The notes under the pieces: model-generated | The model's database searches: none | What the model was told of the DNA's origin: nothing | Seen by the model: the letters and a program-made list of their open reading frames with translations, nothing else | Made by a program: the position numbers and the translations under genes | Shown here: one piece after another, positions 8,740 through 16,431 of the stretch | How positions within the stretch are numbered: position 1 is the stretch's first letter | How the letters are laid out: every line of letters starts with the position of its first letter | From: Pseudomonadota bacterium | GTDB taxonomy: Bacteria > Pseudomonadota > Gammaproteobacteria > Pseudomonadales > Moraxellaceae | DNA length: 64,000 nt | Assembly: GCA_021851865.1 (NCBI GenBank) | Contig: JAJZBU010000005.1 | Coordinates: forward strand, 35,579 to 99,578 | Reading direction: 5' to 3'

Positions 8740-9270
8740 TTATTGTTTGATGTCCCAATCGTGAAACTGGAACTCGGCCATGGATTTGTTGGCGTCGTCG
8801 GAAGCGTGCAACTCGATGTATTTGCGCGCGTCGCCCTTGACGAAGTCATAGGTCAGAACGCGCTGAAAGCTCTTGCCGTGCGGGTCATAGCCGGTGACGA
8901 TGACCTTGAACTCATGCGAGCCGGTGCTGATGTTGCCGTTGAAGACGCGGTCCATGCCGCCTTTGGTGAGCGCGGCATACTCCTGCGCGGTATAAAAGTG
9001 GTAAGCGACGTTCTTGCCATCGAGGCTGACGTTGATATCGACCAAGCGCACGCTCGAGCCGACTTCGAGGGAGACATAAAGAGCTGACTGCGAACTCGGA
9101 TAAAGCAGCTCATCTTCGAGCTGGCTCAGTTCGCTGTTCAGATTGAGGACGTTTTCCTTGAGTGTCTGCAAGTCGGTGGAGGCGGTGCTCGCGGCACTGT
9201 CCTCAGCCTTTGCCAGCGTTCCCCAGCTGATCGTCAGTACGATCAGCAACAGCTTCAATGCCGTCATCAT
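8740..9270 (-). CDS. Exported protein of unknown function, first gene of the ExbBD/TPR cluster
   Basis: A 176-residue protein with a signal peptide (MMTALKLLLIVLTISWGTLAKA). About 30-52 is a Leu/Asn/Glu heptad helix (LQTLKENVLNLNSELSQLED), followed by a mostly beta domain with SALYVSLEVGSSVRLVDINV and GSHEFKVIVTGYDPHGKSF, resembling an immunoglobulin-like or carbohydrate-binding sandwich. I prefer the ATG at 9270 because it gives a clean signal peptide; a longer start at 9285 (MDRDG...) is possible. It heads the operon, 49 bp before the 653-residue TPR gene. I do not recognise a named family; a beta-sandwich partner of the outer-membrane TPR scaffolds is a guess. Confidence 0.78.
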   Translation of the reverse strand: MMTALKLLLIVLTISWGTLAKAEDSAASTASTDLQTLKENVLNLNSELSQLEDELLYPSSQSALYVSLEVGSSVRLVDINVSLDGKNVAYHFYTAQEYAALTKGGMDRVFNGNISTGSHEFKVIVTGYDPHGKSFQRVLTYDFVKGDARKYIELHASDDANKSMAEFQFHDWDIKQ

Positions 9271-9345
9271 GCCATCCCGGTCCATTATGATTTGCGTTAT
9301 TCTTGATCTGGGCTGCGTCCGACGCAGGTCGGAGGCAGGCCCTCA

Positions 9346-9374
9346 ATTAACGCATATCGTCTTGATCCAGTCAA
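9346..9374 (-). promoter_or_regulatory. Candidate sigma-70 promoter of the ExbBD/TPR cluster
   Basis: Reading the minus strand, TTGACT (9374-9369) is followed after 17 bases by GTTAAT (9351-9346). This would start transcription near 9339 and leave a leader of about 70 bases, which contains the imperfect inverted repeat CTGCGTCCGACGCAG (9313-9327). The -35 box is good and the -10 box fair. Confidence 0.45.
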
Positions 9375-9429
9375 AGCCCTAGCCGGAAGAGGGAGGCGTT
9401 GTCATTTTGTATTTTTGTAATTGTTCGCC

Positions 9430-10551
9430 ATGATCATCGTCGCCGATGAGAATATGCCGGGGCTCGAAGAAGCCCTTGGCGGAGGGCGTTTCATCCTGCG
9501 CCGCTGCCCCGGTCGGCAGATCGACGCCGATATGCTCGCCGACGCCGACGTTCTGCTGGTGCGTTCGGTGACGCGTGTCGACGCGGCGCTGCTGGCGCGT
9601 AACGGAGGGCGCCTGCGTTTTGTCGGGACGGCGACCATAGGGCGCGATCATCTCGATGAAGCGCTTTTGCACCAGCTGGGCGTGCAGGTGGCGTCGGCGC
9701 CAGGCTGCAATGCCCAGGCGGTGCTCGAATACGTCCTCGCCGCCGTCGGACTGTTGCAGACCGTGCATGCGGTCGATTGGCGGCGACAGACTTTGGGTAT
9801 CGTGGGCTTGGGGCAGGTCGGGTGCCGCGTCGCCGAGATGGCGACGGCGCTGGGCTGCCGGGTGATCTACTGCGACCCGGCGGTCAACGATCAGCGCTGG
9901 CCGCGCCTGACTCTGCCCGACCTCTTGGCGCAGACGCAGGTGCTCAGTTTGCATGTGCCGCTGACGCGTAGCGGTGAGCATGCCACTTGGCGAATGATCG
10001 ATGCTGCCGCGTTGGCGCGTCTGCCGCCCGGCGGCGTCCTGATTTCGACCTGTCGCGGTGGTGTCGTCGATGAATCGGCGCTGCGCGCCGCCCTCGCTTG
10101 CGGTCATCTGGCGCACGCCGTTCTCGACGTTTGGGAGGGCGAGCCGGTCATCGATCCGCGAACTCTGGCGCAAGCCAGCGTGGCGACGCCGCATGTCGCC
10201 GGTTACAGTCAGGAAGGCAAGTGGCGCGGCAGCTTGCAGGTCCTGCAGGCGCTCTTTCAGTCGCTTGGCGAAGCTTGCCCCCTGCAGATGCCGCTTTCGC
10301 CCTGTATCGATCTCGGCGAGGTGCAAGGCGCCGATGTCCTGCCGCGGGTCATGCTGCGCATCGTTCCTCTGTTGCGCGATGATGCGGCCTTGCGTCGCCT
10401 GGCGGCGGGTGACGGTGCCGGTTTCGACGCTTTGCGCCGCCATTATCCCTGGCGACATGAAGCCTCGGCCTATCGCCTGGATACATCGGATCACGAGGCG
10501 GCAACGATTTTGCGACAGCTCGGGATGCAGGTCGGTCCACCGCTCTCTTGA
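9430..10551 (+). CDS. pdxB: Erythronate-4-phosphate dehydrogenase
   Basis: A 373-residue D-2-hydroxyacid dehydrogenase for the second step of the DXP-dependent pyridoxal-phosphate pathway. The start MIIVADENMPGLEEAL is the PdxB N-terminus. The Rossmann motif GIVGLGQVGCRVAEM lies near residue 120, the catalytic Arg in STCRGGVVDE near 205, and the Glu/His pair in WEGEP and TPHVAGYS follow. The C-terminal domain (about 290-373) is the PdxB dimerisation region, which shorter dehydrogenases lack. I chose the ATG at 9430 over the in-frame TTG at 9421. It is divergent from the TPR cluster. PdxB occurs mainly in gammaproteobacteria. Confidence 0.96.
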   Translation: MIIVADENMPGLEEALGGGRFILRRCPGRQIDADMLADADVLLVRSVTRVDAALLARNGGRLRFVGTATIGRDHLDEALLHQLGVQVASAPGCNAQAVLEYVLAAVGLLQTVHAVDWRRQTLGIVGLGQVGCRVAEMATALGCRVIYCDPAVNDQRWPRLTLPDLLAQTQVLSLHVPLTRSGEHATWRMIDAAALARLPPGGVLISTCRGGVVDESALRAALACGHLAHAVLDVWEGEPVIDPRTLAQASVATPHVAGYSQEGKWRGSLQVLQALFQSLGEACPLQMPLSPCIDLGEVQGADVLPRVMLRIVPLLRDDAALRRLAAGDGAGFDALRRHYPWRHEASAYRLDTSDHEAATILRQLGMQVGPPLS

Positions 10552-10631
10552 TGAGTTCGGCAACAGGCGGGTAAACTGCACCAGCAGCTGCGCTTGCCGC
10601 ACAATAAAGACAAAACGATAGGGAAGTTGGC

Positions 10632-11135
10632 ATGCCTCGTTTCTTTTTCATGGCTCTGATGGGGGCGCTGGCGCTGCCTGTCTTGGCGGACAGTGCAGAT
10701 GGCGTGGACCAGTACGTCGGCGTTGGCTCCTTCAATAACGGACTTTTCGGCGATTATCAGATCGGCAACAAATACGGCAACATCGAGCTGCGGGCAGGGC
10801 AATTCCGTCAGATGGGTGGGGGCTGGAATTTCAACATGAGCGTTCGTCGCTACATCGAGCAGGACGCCAATGTCGATGGTTTCTATGTCGGTGGCTATGT
10901 CGGTCAGGTGGATGTGATCCAGGTCGGTAGCAACCTCGTGAGTCGTACCGGCGCCGGTTTCGAGATGGGTTATCAGTGGGTCAGTCCCTACGTCAAGGAA
11001 GAACTCTTCGGCGGCCTTGGCATCGATCGGCAGGAGTCACAGGGTACTTCGGCCGTGCAGGCGACGCCGTCGTTTCTCGTCGGCGTCTCGGTGTCCCTCA
11101 ATCTGCATCCCAAACGTAGGGCTTTGTCGCACTGA
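10632..11135 (+). CDS. Small outer-membrane beta-barrel protein, unknown function
   Basis: A 167-residue exported protein with a signal peptide (MPRFFFMALMGALALPVLA) and then alternating hydrophobic/polar stretches with many aromatic and Gly residues (YQIGNKYGNIELRAGQF, YVGGYVGQVDVIQVG, AGFEMGYQWVSPYV), as expected for an eight-stranded barrel. The last strand, SFLVGVSVSLNLHP, is followed by a basic tail instead of a terminal aromatic residue. It lies 80 bp after pdxB and 114 bp before a diguanylate cyclase. No named family is recognised and no catalytic residues are evident. Confidence 0.72.
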   Translation: MPRFFFMALMGALALPVLADSADGVDQYVGVGSFNNGLFGDYQIGNKYGNIELRAGQFRQMGGGWNFNMSVRRYIEQDANVDGFYVGGYVGQVDVIQVGSNLVSRTGAGFEMGYQWVSPYVKEELFGGLGIDRQESQGTSAVQATPSFLVGVSVSLNLHPKRRALSH

Positions 11136-11249
11136 GCTTGGTCAGGCGGGTCAGCGTGATGGCCGTCGAGAAAATGACGCTGGTCAAATCGCGATGACGG
11201 TGTTAGTCTGAACTATCCGATTGTACGCAAGCCAAGGAGATGGTCCTTC

Positions 11250-12449
11250 GTGCAGGTCGAGGCTCAGCAAGAACAACAAAAAATCGCGCCTCTCCTGCAG
11301 CCGCTCGCTGCTGACGCGCCATTCCTGACGGAAGATCGCGCTCGGGCGCTGACCGTTGGCGTCGTCCTTTATATTTTCTTCTCCGCTCTCGACTATTTCT
11401 GCTTGGAGCGCTCCGTGCCTTATGCCGCGCTCCTGCGGAGTTCGGTGGCGGCCCTCTTGCTTTTTGCCCTCTGGCGTTATGCCCGCGATGTACGACGTCA
11501 GGAGGTCTTTGATCGTCTGCAGTGTCTGCTCAGCATCACGGCGGCCTTGACCATCGAGTATGCGTCGGCGCTGGCGCCGGCTTCCCTGCATGAGCTCTAC
11601 TTGGTCGGACTTCTTCTATCCTGGGTCTTCACCGCCTTGCTCATGCAGTTGAGCTTGCGCTGGATGTGGCCGATGATGGCTTTCGCCTTTCTCCTGCATA
11701 ATTTTGTCGGCATCTTGCATGAACAGCCGCTGCGCCAGGCTTTTCTCGATGATGCCTGCATGATCGTCGGCGCCAGCATGATCGCCTACGCCGCCTATCT
11801 GATGGCGCGCACGCAGACCCTGATGCGTCAGGAGATGCAGCGCGCCCACCGGCACTTCATTCAGTTGCAGGAAGTGAATGCACGTCTGGAGGAACTGTCG
11901 ACGCGCGATCCTCTCACCAATCTGGAGAACAGGCGCAGTTTTGAGGATCGCTATGATGCCGAGTGGCGGCGTTGTTTCCGTGCCCGGCAGATGCTCGGCG
12001 TCATGGTCATCGACGTCGATCACTTCAAGCAGTACAACGACAGTTGTGGCCATATCGCGGGTGATCAGTGTCTGCGTCGCGTCGCCGATGTCATCGCCTG
12101 CGCCGCGCGGCGGCCTGGGGATATCGTGGCGCGCTTTGGTGGCGAAGAATTCGTCGTGGTGTGGCCGCAGGCGCGCCTCGATGACTTCCTGCAGGAAGCG
12201 GAGCGGCTCTGCGCGGCGGTGCGCGACCAGGCCATCGTTCATCCGGTAGCCCCCGGTGGCCGGGTCACTGTTTCCATCGGTATCGCCTGTCATGTCCCGG
12301 ATACGGAGATCGGGCCGCGGCGTCTGTTCGAATCGGCGGATGCGGCGCTCTACCGCGCCAAGCATCAGGGACGCGATCGCGTCGAATTCGAGGAAATAGG
12401 CGACAGCGACCGTGATGCACTCTTTGTCCGTCAGTGTGTCATCGGCTGA
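11250..12449 (+). CDS. Membrane diguanylate cyclase (GGEEF), first of a tandem pair
   Basis: A 399-residue protein making cyclic di-GMP from two GTP. The N-terminal 200 residues contain about five or six hydrophobic segments, then a short linker helix and a GGDEF domain (about 215-390). Active-site motif GGEEF near residue 297; the product-inhibition I-site RPGD sits five residues before it; DVDHFKQYND supplies the metal Asp and the GTP-binding Asn. The start is GTG at 11250, preceded by AAGGAGA; the nearby ATG at 11240 is in another frame. The membrane part has no recognised sensor-domain name. The next gene has the same architecture. Confidence 0.93.
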   Translation: MQVEAQQEQQKIAPLLQPLAADAPFLTEDRARALTVGVVLYIFFSALDYFCLERSVPYAALLRSSVAALLLFALWRYARDVRRQEVFDRLQCLLSITAALTIEYASALAPASLHELYLVGLLLSWVFTALLMQLSLRWMWPMMAFAFLLHNFVGILHEQPLRQAFLDDACMIVGASMIAYAAYLMARTQTLMRQEMQRAHRHFIQLQEVNARLEELSTRDPLTNLENRRSFEDRYDAEWRRCFRARQMLGVMVIDVDHFKQYNDSCGHIAGDQCLRRVADVIACAARRPGDIVARFGGEEFVVVWPQARLDDFLQEAERLCAAVRDQAIVHPVAPGGRVTVSIGIACHVPDTEIGPRRLFESADAALYRAKHQGRDRVEFEEIGDSDRDALFVRQCVIG

Positions 12450-12458
12450 AGCCTCTAT

Positions 12459-12478
12459 ACTGTTCTGAGACGAACAGT
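12459..12478. repeat. Inverted repeat in front of the second diguanylate cyclase gene
   Basis: ACTGTTC and GAACAGT form a 7-bp perfect inverted repeat separated by six bases, directly after a TATACT box (12456-12461) and 15 bp before the TTG start. It could be an operator or a hairpin at the mRNA start. No T-tract follows, so it is not a terminator. No good -35 element is found at the right distance. Confidence 0.35.
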
Positions 12479-12492
12479 GAGCGGGGGCAATC

Positions 12493-13704
12493 TTGAATCC
12501 CTGGCAGGCGGAGCGTGGACTGATCACGGCTTGGCCGATGCGCTGGCATTTTCCTGCCGAGCTCGAACAGCAGTATCGTGACTGGTTCATGCAGCGTTAT
12601 GAGGTACAGCTGCGCTTTGGCATCATCGCCGGTGTCGTCGTCTTTTTTGCGGCCGGCATCGTCGATCCCCTCTTTTTATCCCCGACGCAGGCTTCCCGGC
12701 TCCTGTACTGGCGCTATGGCGTGATGTTGCCGGCGGCCTTGGCGCTGCTCGCTGGCATCTTCTCCGCCAGCTTCTTGCGGCATCAACAGGTCTTTCTTTG
12801 GCTAACGGCTTTTTTGGCGCAGTTGGGCCTGCTTTTGCTGGCATCGGCGGTGGCCGGACAGGCGCGCCTGGTGTTCGTGCTCGGCATGGCCATGGCCTTG
12901 TTCTATGCGCTGGTCTTTCTGCGCCTGCGCCTGCCTGGTATCGTTCTGCTGATCGTTCTCGTTCATCTGCAGACCTATGTGGCAGCGCACGCGCTCTGGC
13001 GCGTGCCGGCGCTCGGCATGGCGCAGTTCGTGATGCTCGAGGGGCTGATGTTGCTCGGTCTGTTCGCCGCCTATGGCGGAGCCTATCAGGCGCGCCAGAC
13101 TTTTCTTCTCGAGCGCGACGTCCTGCATCGGCAGGTGCGTCTGACCGAGATGCGCGATCGTTTCCAGCATATGAGCGAGCACGACGCGCTGACCGGCTTG
13201 TACAATCGGCGTGCTCTGCTCGAGCGTCTCGACCAGGAGTGGGGGCGGGCGCATCGCTATGGCTACCCGGTGGCCATGGTGATGATCGATATCGACTATT
13301 TCAAGCAATACAACGATCGCTATGGGCATCTCGCCGGCGACGCCATGCTGCAGCGCGTCGCCGAGGTCTTGCGCACAGCGCAGCGGCGCCCGGGGGATCT
13401 GGCGGTGCGCTGGGGTGGCGATGAGTTTTTGCTGTTGTGGCCAGGCACGCAGCAGGAGGAGGCCGCGGTACTCGCCCGGCAGCTGTTGCAGCAGATTCAG
13501 GGGCTGGCGATCGAGCATGAGGCAGCCCCGGCGCGGCGGGTCAGCTTGAGTTTCGGGGTGGCGGCGATGTTGACGCAGGAGGGCGATGACGAGCTTTTGG
13601 TGCATCGCGCCGATACCGCCCTCTACGCCGCCAAGGCGGCTGGGCGTGATCGTGTCGCAGTTTATCAGTCGACGATGGCGACACAGGCTTTGACAAGTGA
13701 TTGA
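12493..13704 (+). CDS. Membrane diguanylate cyclase (GGDEF), second of a tandem pair
   Basis: A 403-residue protein with about six membrane segments (residues 40-205) and a C-terminal GGDEF domain. Motifs: DIDYFKQYNDRYGHLAGD, I-site RPGD, and GGDEF near residue 313, all intact, so a feedback-inhibited active cyclase is expected. The domain clearly resembles that of the upstream gene, as expected for a tandem duplicate. I keep the TTG start at 12493 because it gives the longest continuous frame; ATG at 12538 (residue 16) is an alternative. The downstream yceD start lies 23 bp after the stop, so read-through into the rpmF-plsX block is possible. Confidence 0.92.
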   Translation: MNPWQAERGLITAWPMRWHFPAELEQQYRDWFMQRYEVQLRFGIIAGVVVFFAAGIVDPLFLSPTQASRLLYWRYGVMLPAALALLAGIFSASFLRHQQVFLWLTAFLAQLGLLLLASAVAGQARLVFVLGMAMALFYALVFLRLRLPGIVLLIVLVHLQTYVAAHALWRVPALGMAQFVMLEGLMLLGLFAAYGGAYQARQTFLLERDVLHRQVRLTEMRDRFQHMSEHDALTGLYNRRALLERLDQEWGRAHRYGYPVAMVMIDIDYFKQYNDRYGHLAGDAMLQRVAEVLRTAQRRPGDLAVRWGGDEFLLLWPGTQQEEAAVLARQLLQQIQGLAIEHEAAPARRVSLSFGVAAMLTQEGDDELLVHRADTALYAAKAAGRDRVAVYQSTMATQALTSD

Positions 13705-13727
13705 GCTGCCCCTATCATGGCGCCCCT

Positions 13728-14264
13728 ATGTCTACCGCACAGCTTCCTCACAGGGTCGATCCGGCGTCGTGGGCCGATCGTGGTATGCGTCTGTCGCTCG
13801 ATCTTGCAGCGTCGGTCTTTCCGCGCCTGCAGCAAGCGCTGCAGACGGAGGCGAGGGTGCAGTTGGAGCTGTTCTGGCTGCGCGATCCGCGTCGTCACGC
13901 CGTCCTCGAGTTGCGCATGCAGGGGCATTGGCCCGTGCAGTGCCAACGCTGTATGGAGACGATGGATCTGGTCGTCGATGAGTCGGTGCGCCTGCATCTT
14001 CTGCAGGCCGAGGCCGATGTGGCGCGGCTCGATGAGAACGAGGACTATGTGGTGCTCGACGAACAGGGAGAGCTAGATCTGCCCGAGGTCGTCGAAGACG
14101 AGTTGCTGCTGTGCTTGCCCCTGGTGGCCAAGCATGAGCATTGTGACGAGGCGATGCCGCTCGTGTCGGCCGAAGCCCCCGTCGTGGAAGAAAAAAAGAG
14201 GCCTTTTGCCGGCCTCGCTGATCTGCGCAATGCGCTGCAGCGCGATCAGGATCGTGAAGTTTGA
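13728..14264 (+). CDS. yceD: YceD family protein (DUF177), 23S rRNA accumulation protein
   Basis: A 178-residue cytosolic protein of the YceD/DUF177 family, which precedes rpmF in most proteobacteria and is linked to 23S rRNA accumulation. The start MSTAQLPHRVDPASWADRG matches the family N-terminus; the in-frame TTG at 13701 would add nine unrelated residues. The conserved CQRC motif lies near residue 70 in WPVQCQRCMETM, and an acidic stretch follows in the middle. Conserved order yceD-rpmF-plsX supports the call. Confidence 0.93.
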   Translation: MSTAQLPHRVDPASWADRGMRLSLDLAASVFPRLQQALQTEARVQLELFWLRDPRRHAVLELRMQGHWPVQCQRCMETMDLVVDESVRLHLLQAEADVARLDENEDYVVLDEQGELDLPEVVEDELLLCLPLVAKHEHCDEAMPLVSAEAPVVEEKKRPFAGLADLRNALQRDQDREV

Positions 14265-14288
14265 AGGGGCTTTCCCCGGGAGTAGAGC

Positions 14289-14474
14289 ATGGCTGTTCAA
14301 CAAAATCGTAAGACCCGTTCCCGTCGCGACATGCGTCGTGCCCATGATGCCCTCACCGGGCCGGCGCTGAGCGTCGACAAGGAGACGGGTGAGACGCATC
14401 GTCGTCATCATGTGACCAAGGACGGCTTCTACCGTGGCCGGCAGTTGTTCACGGTGGCTCAGGACGAAGAATAA
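14289..14474 (+). CDS. rpmF: Large ribosomal subunit protein bL32
   Basis: A 61-residue basic protein beginning [20 protein letters not shown], the bL32 signature, with [20 protein letters not shown] in the second half. It has no Cys residues, so it is the zinc-free form. It sits between yceD and plsX as in many gammaproteobacteria, 24 bp after yceD and 2 bp before plsX. Its length is normal for the family. Confidence 0.98.
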   Translation: MAVQQNRKTRSRRDMRRAHDALTGPALSVDKETGETHRRHHVTKDGFYRGRQLFTVAQDEE

Positions 14475-14476
14475 CC

Positions 14477-15475
14477 ATGGCGGCTGTCATCCTCGCCGTT
14501 GATGCCATGGGCGGGGATCATGGCCCTGGTGTCACGGTTCCAGCGTCCCTGGAACTGCTGCGTTCCTATCCCGAGTGCTCCATCATCCTGGTCGGTGATG
14601 AGGCTAGCATGCACGCCCTCCTGCCTTATCGGTGGCGTCAGGATCCGCGCCTGCGCCTCCTGCACACGGAGGAGGTGGTCACTTCCGATGATTCGGTCGT
14701 CGTCGCCCTGCGCAAGAAAAAGCGCTCCTCCATGCGTCTGGCCCTTGAGCTGGTCGAGCAGGCGCAAGCGCACGTGGCGGTCAGCGCCGGCAACACCGGC
14801 GCCCTCATGGCGCTCGCCAAAAACATTCTGAAAACGCATCCTGCCATCGATCGACCGGCCATTCTCACGGCTTTGCCGACGCAGCAAGGCTCCTGTCAGA
14901 TGCTCGACCTCGGCGCCAATGTCGATGCCCAACCCGAGCATTTGCTGCAGTTTGCCCGTATGGGTGACATCGTCGCGCGTTGCCTGGCCGGCCAGGAGCG
15001 GCCGCGTGTCGCTTTGCTCAACATCGGCGAAGAGGACATCAAGGGCAATGAGGTGATCAAAAAAGCGCATCGCCTGTTGCAGGAGAGCCCGCTCCACTAC
15101 ATCGGCTATGTCGAGGGCGATGGCATTTTCAAAGGCGAGGCTGACGTCGTCGTCTGTGATGGTTTTGTCGGCAACATCGCGCTCAAGGTCTCGGAAGGGG
15201 TGGCGCGCATGCTGGCGCAGCGCATCCGCGCCGAGATCGACCGCAGCTGGTGGCGCAAGGCGGTCGGTGGGCTGGCCTGGCCCATCTGGCAAGGACTCAA
15301 GCGCCAGATGGATCCGGCTCTTTATAACGGTGCCAGCTTGGTGGGTTTGCGCGGTCTGGTCGTGAAAAGCCACGGCGGCGCATCACAGGCGGCTTTTTAC
15401 AACGCACTCGCCGTCGCTCTGCGGGAAGTCGAGCATGATGTTCCCGGCTTGATGTTGCGCGAGCTGGCGCAGTGA
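14477..15475 (+). CDS. plsX: Phosphate acyltransferase PlsX
   Basis: A 332-residue peripheral membrane enzyme that converts acyl-ACP to acyl-phosphate for phosphatidic-acid synthesis. The N-terminal motif AVDAMGGDHGPGVTV, the Gly-rich AVSAGNTGALMALA and the later NIGEEDIKGNE and CDGFVGNIALK motifs are typical. The start is 2 bp after the rpmF stop, so the genes are co-transcribed. fabD follows directly, with no fabH between them, as I recall for Pseudomonas but unlike Escherichia. Confidence 0.98.
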   Translation: MAAVILAVDAMGGDHGPGVTVPASLELLRSYPECSIILVGDEASMHALLPYRWRQDPRLRLLHTEEVVTSDDSVVVALRKKKRSSMRLALELVEQAQAHVAVSAGNTGALMALAKNILKTHPAIDRPAILTALPTQQGSCQMLDLGANVDAQPEHLLQFARMGDIVARCLAGQERPRVALLNIGEEDIKGNEVIKKAHRLLQESPLHYIGYVEGDGIFKGEADVVVCDGFVGNIALKVSEGVARMLAQRIRAEIDRSWWRKAVGGLAWPIWQGLKRQMDPALYNGASLVGLRGLVVKSHGGASQAAFYNALAVALREVEHDVPGLMLRELAQ

Positions 15476-15498
15476 TGCTAACGCGAGGAGCATGAGCT

Positions 15499-16431
15499 AT
15501 GGCGTGGGCGATGGTGTTTCCTGGTCAGGGTTCGCAATCTCTCGGCATGTTGGACGATGCCCTGCCGCACCCGGTCGTCGCCGCGACCCTGGCGCAGGCC
15601 TCTGAGATTCTGGCCACCGACGTGCCGGCTCTGATGCGGGAAGGCCCGATCGAACAGCTCAATCGCACGGAGTGGACGCAGCCCATCCTGTTGGCCGCCA
15701 GCGTCGCGCTCTATCGGCTGTGGCGGGCGGAGGGCGGCGCGGAGCCGGACTATATGGCCGGGCACAGCCTGGGCGAGTACAGCGCCCTCGTCTGCGCCGG
15801 CGCGCTCGACTATGTCGAAGCCCTGGCGCTGGTGCGCGAGCGTGGCCGCTTGATGCAGTCGGCGGTGCCGGCGGGGGTTGGGCTGATGGCTGCCATCCTC
15901 GGACTGGAGGACACCAAGGTGGTGGAGGTCTGCCGCGCGGCGAGCGGGCCTTCCGGTGTCGTCGAGGCGGTCAATTTCAATGCGCCGGGTCAGGTCGTCA
16001 TCGCCGGTCACCGCGCTGCGGTCGAACTCGCCATGCACGCTTGCAAGGAGGCGGGTGCCAAGCGCGCGCTCGAGCTGGCGGTGAGTGTGCCGGCGCACAG
16101 TTCCCTCATGCAGCCGGCGGCAGAACGGCTCGCCATACCTCTGGCCGCGTGTCATTTGCAACGGCCACGGATCACCGTGCTGCACAATGTCGACGCGGCG
16201 CCGGCGGACGATGTCGCCGACTTGCAACACCGCCTCCTGCGTCAGTTGCATCAGCCGGTGCAATGGGTCGCGACCGGGGAGGCTCTGCGCGCCCGAGAGG
16301 TGACGCAGGTTCTCGAGTGCGGTCCCGGCAAGGTGCTGGTCGGTTTGATGAAGCGCATCGCCGGGCTGCAGGCTCTGCCCATGGACGGCGCTTCCGCGCG
16401 CGCCGAAGCGCACGCCGCTTTATCGGCGTGA
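15499..16431 (+). CDS. fabD: Malonyl-CoA:ACP transacylase
   Basis: A 310-residue enzyme loading malonate onto acyl carrier protein. Motifs: FPGQGSQSLGML at the N-terminus, the nucleophile Ser in GHSLGEYSALV (near residue 92), the catalytic His in SVPAHSSLM (near 201) and the C-terminal CGPGKVLVGLMKR. It begins 23 bp after plsX. Its last 12 bases overlap, tail to tail, the convergent gene at 16420-17460. The expected next gene, fabG, comes only after a 3.7-kb insertion. Confidence 0.98.
   Translation: MAWAMVFPGQGSQSLGMLDDALPHPVVAATLAQASEILATDVPALMREGPIEQLNRTEWTQPILLAASVALYRLWRAEGGAEPDYMAGHSLGEYSALVCAGALDYVEALALVRERGRLMQSAVPAGVGLMAAILGLEDTKVVEVCRAASGPSGVVEAVNFNAPGQVVIAGHRAAVELAMHACKEAGAKRALELAVSVPAHSSLMQPAAERLAIPLAACHLQRPRITVLHNVDAAPADDVADLQHRLLRQLHQPVQWVATGEALRAREVTQVLECGPGKVLVGLMKRIAGLQALPMDGASARAEAHAALSA

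Noticed and set aside
9379..10602. Minus-strand open frame of 407 codons opposite pdxB
   Set aside because: Shadow of pdxB, which carries all expected dehydrogenase motifs.
12459..12478. LexA box
   Set aside because: CTGT and ACAG halves are separated by ten bases, not the eight of the gammaproteobacterial LexA consensus, and the neighbours are not SOS genes.
15476..15498. Missing fabH as a deletion
   Set aside because: Absence of fabH between plsX and fabD is normal, as I recall, in Pseudomonas-type gene order, so it is not evidence of loss.
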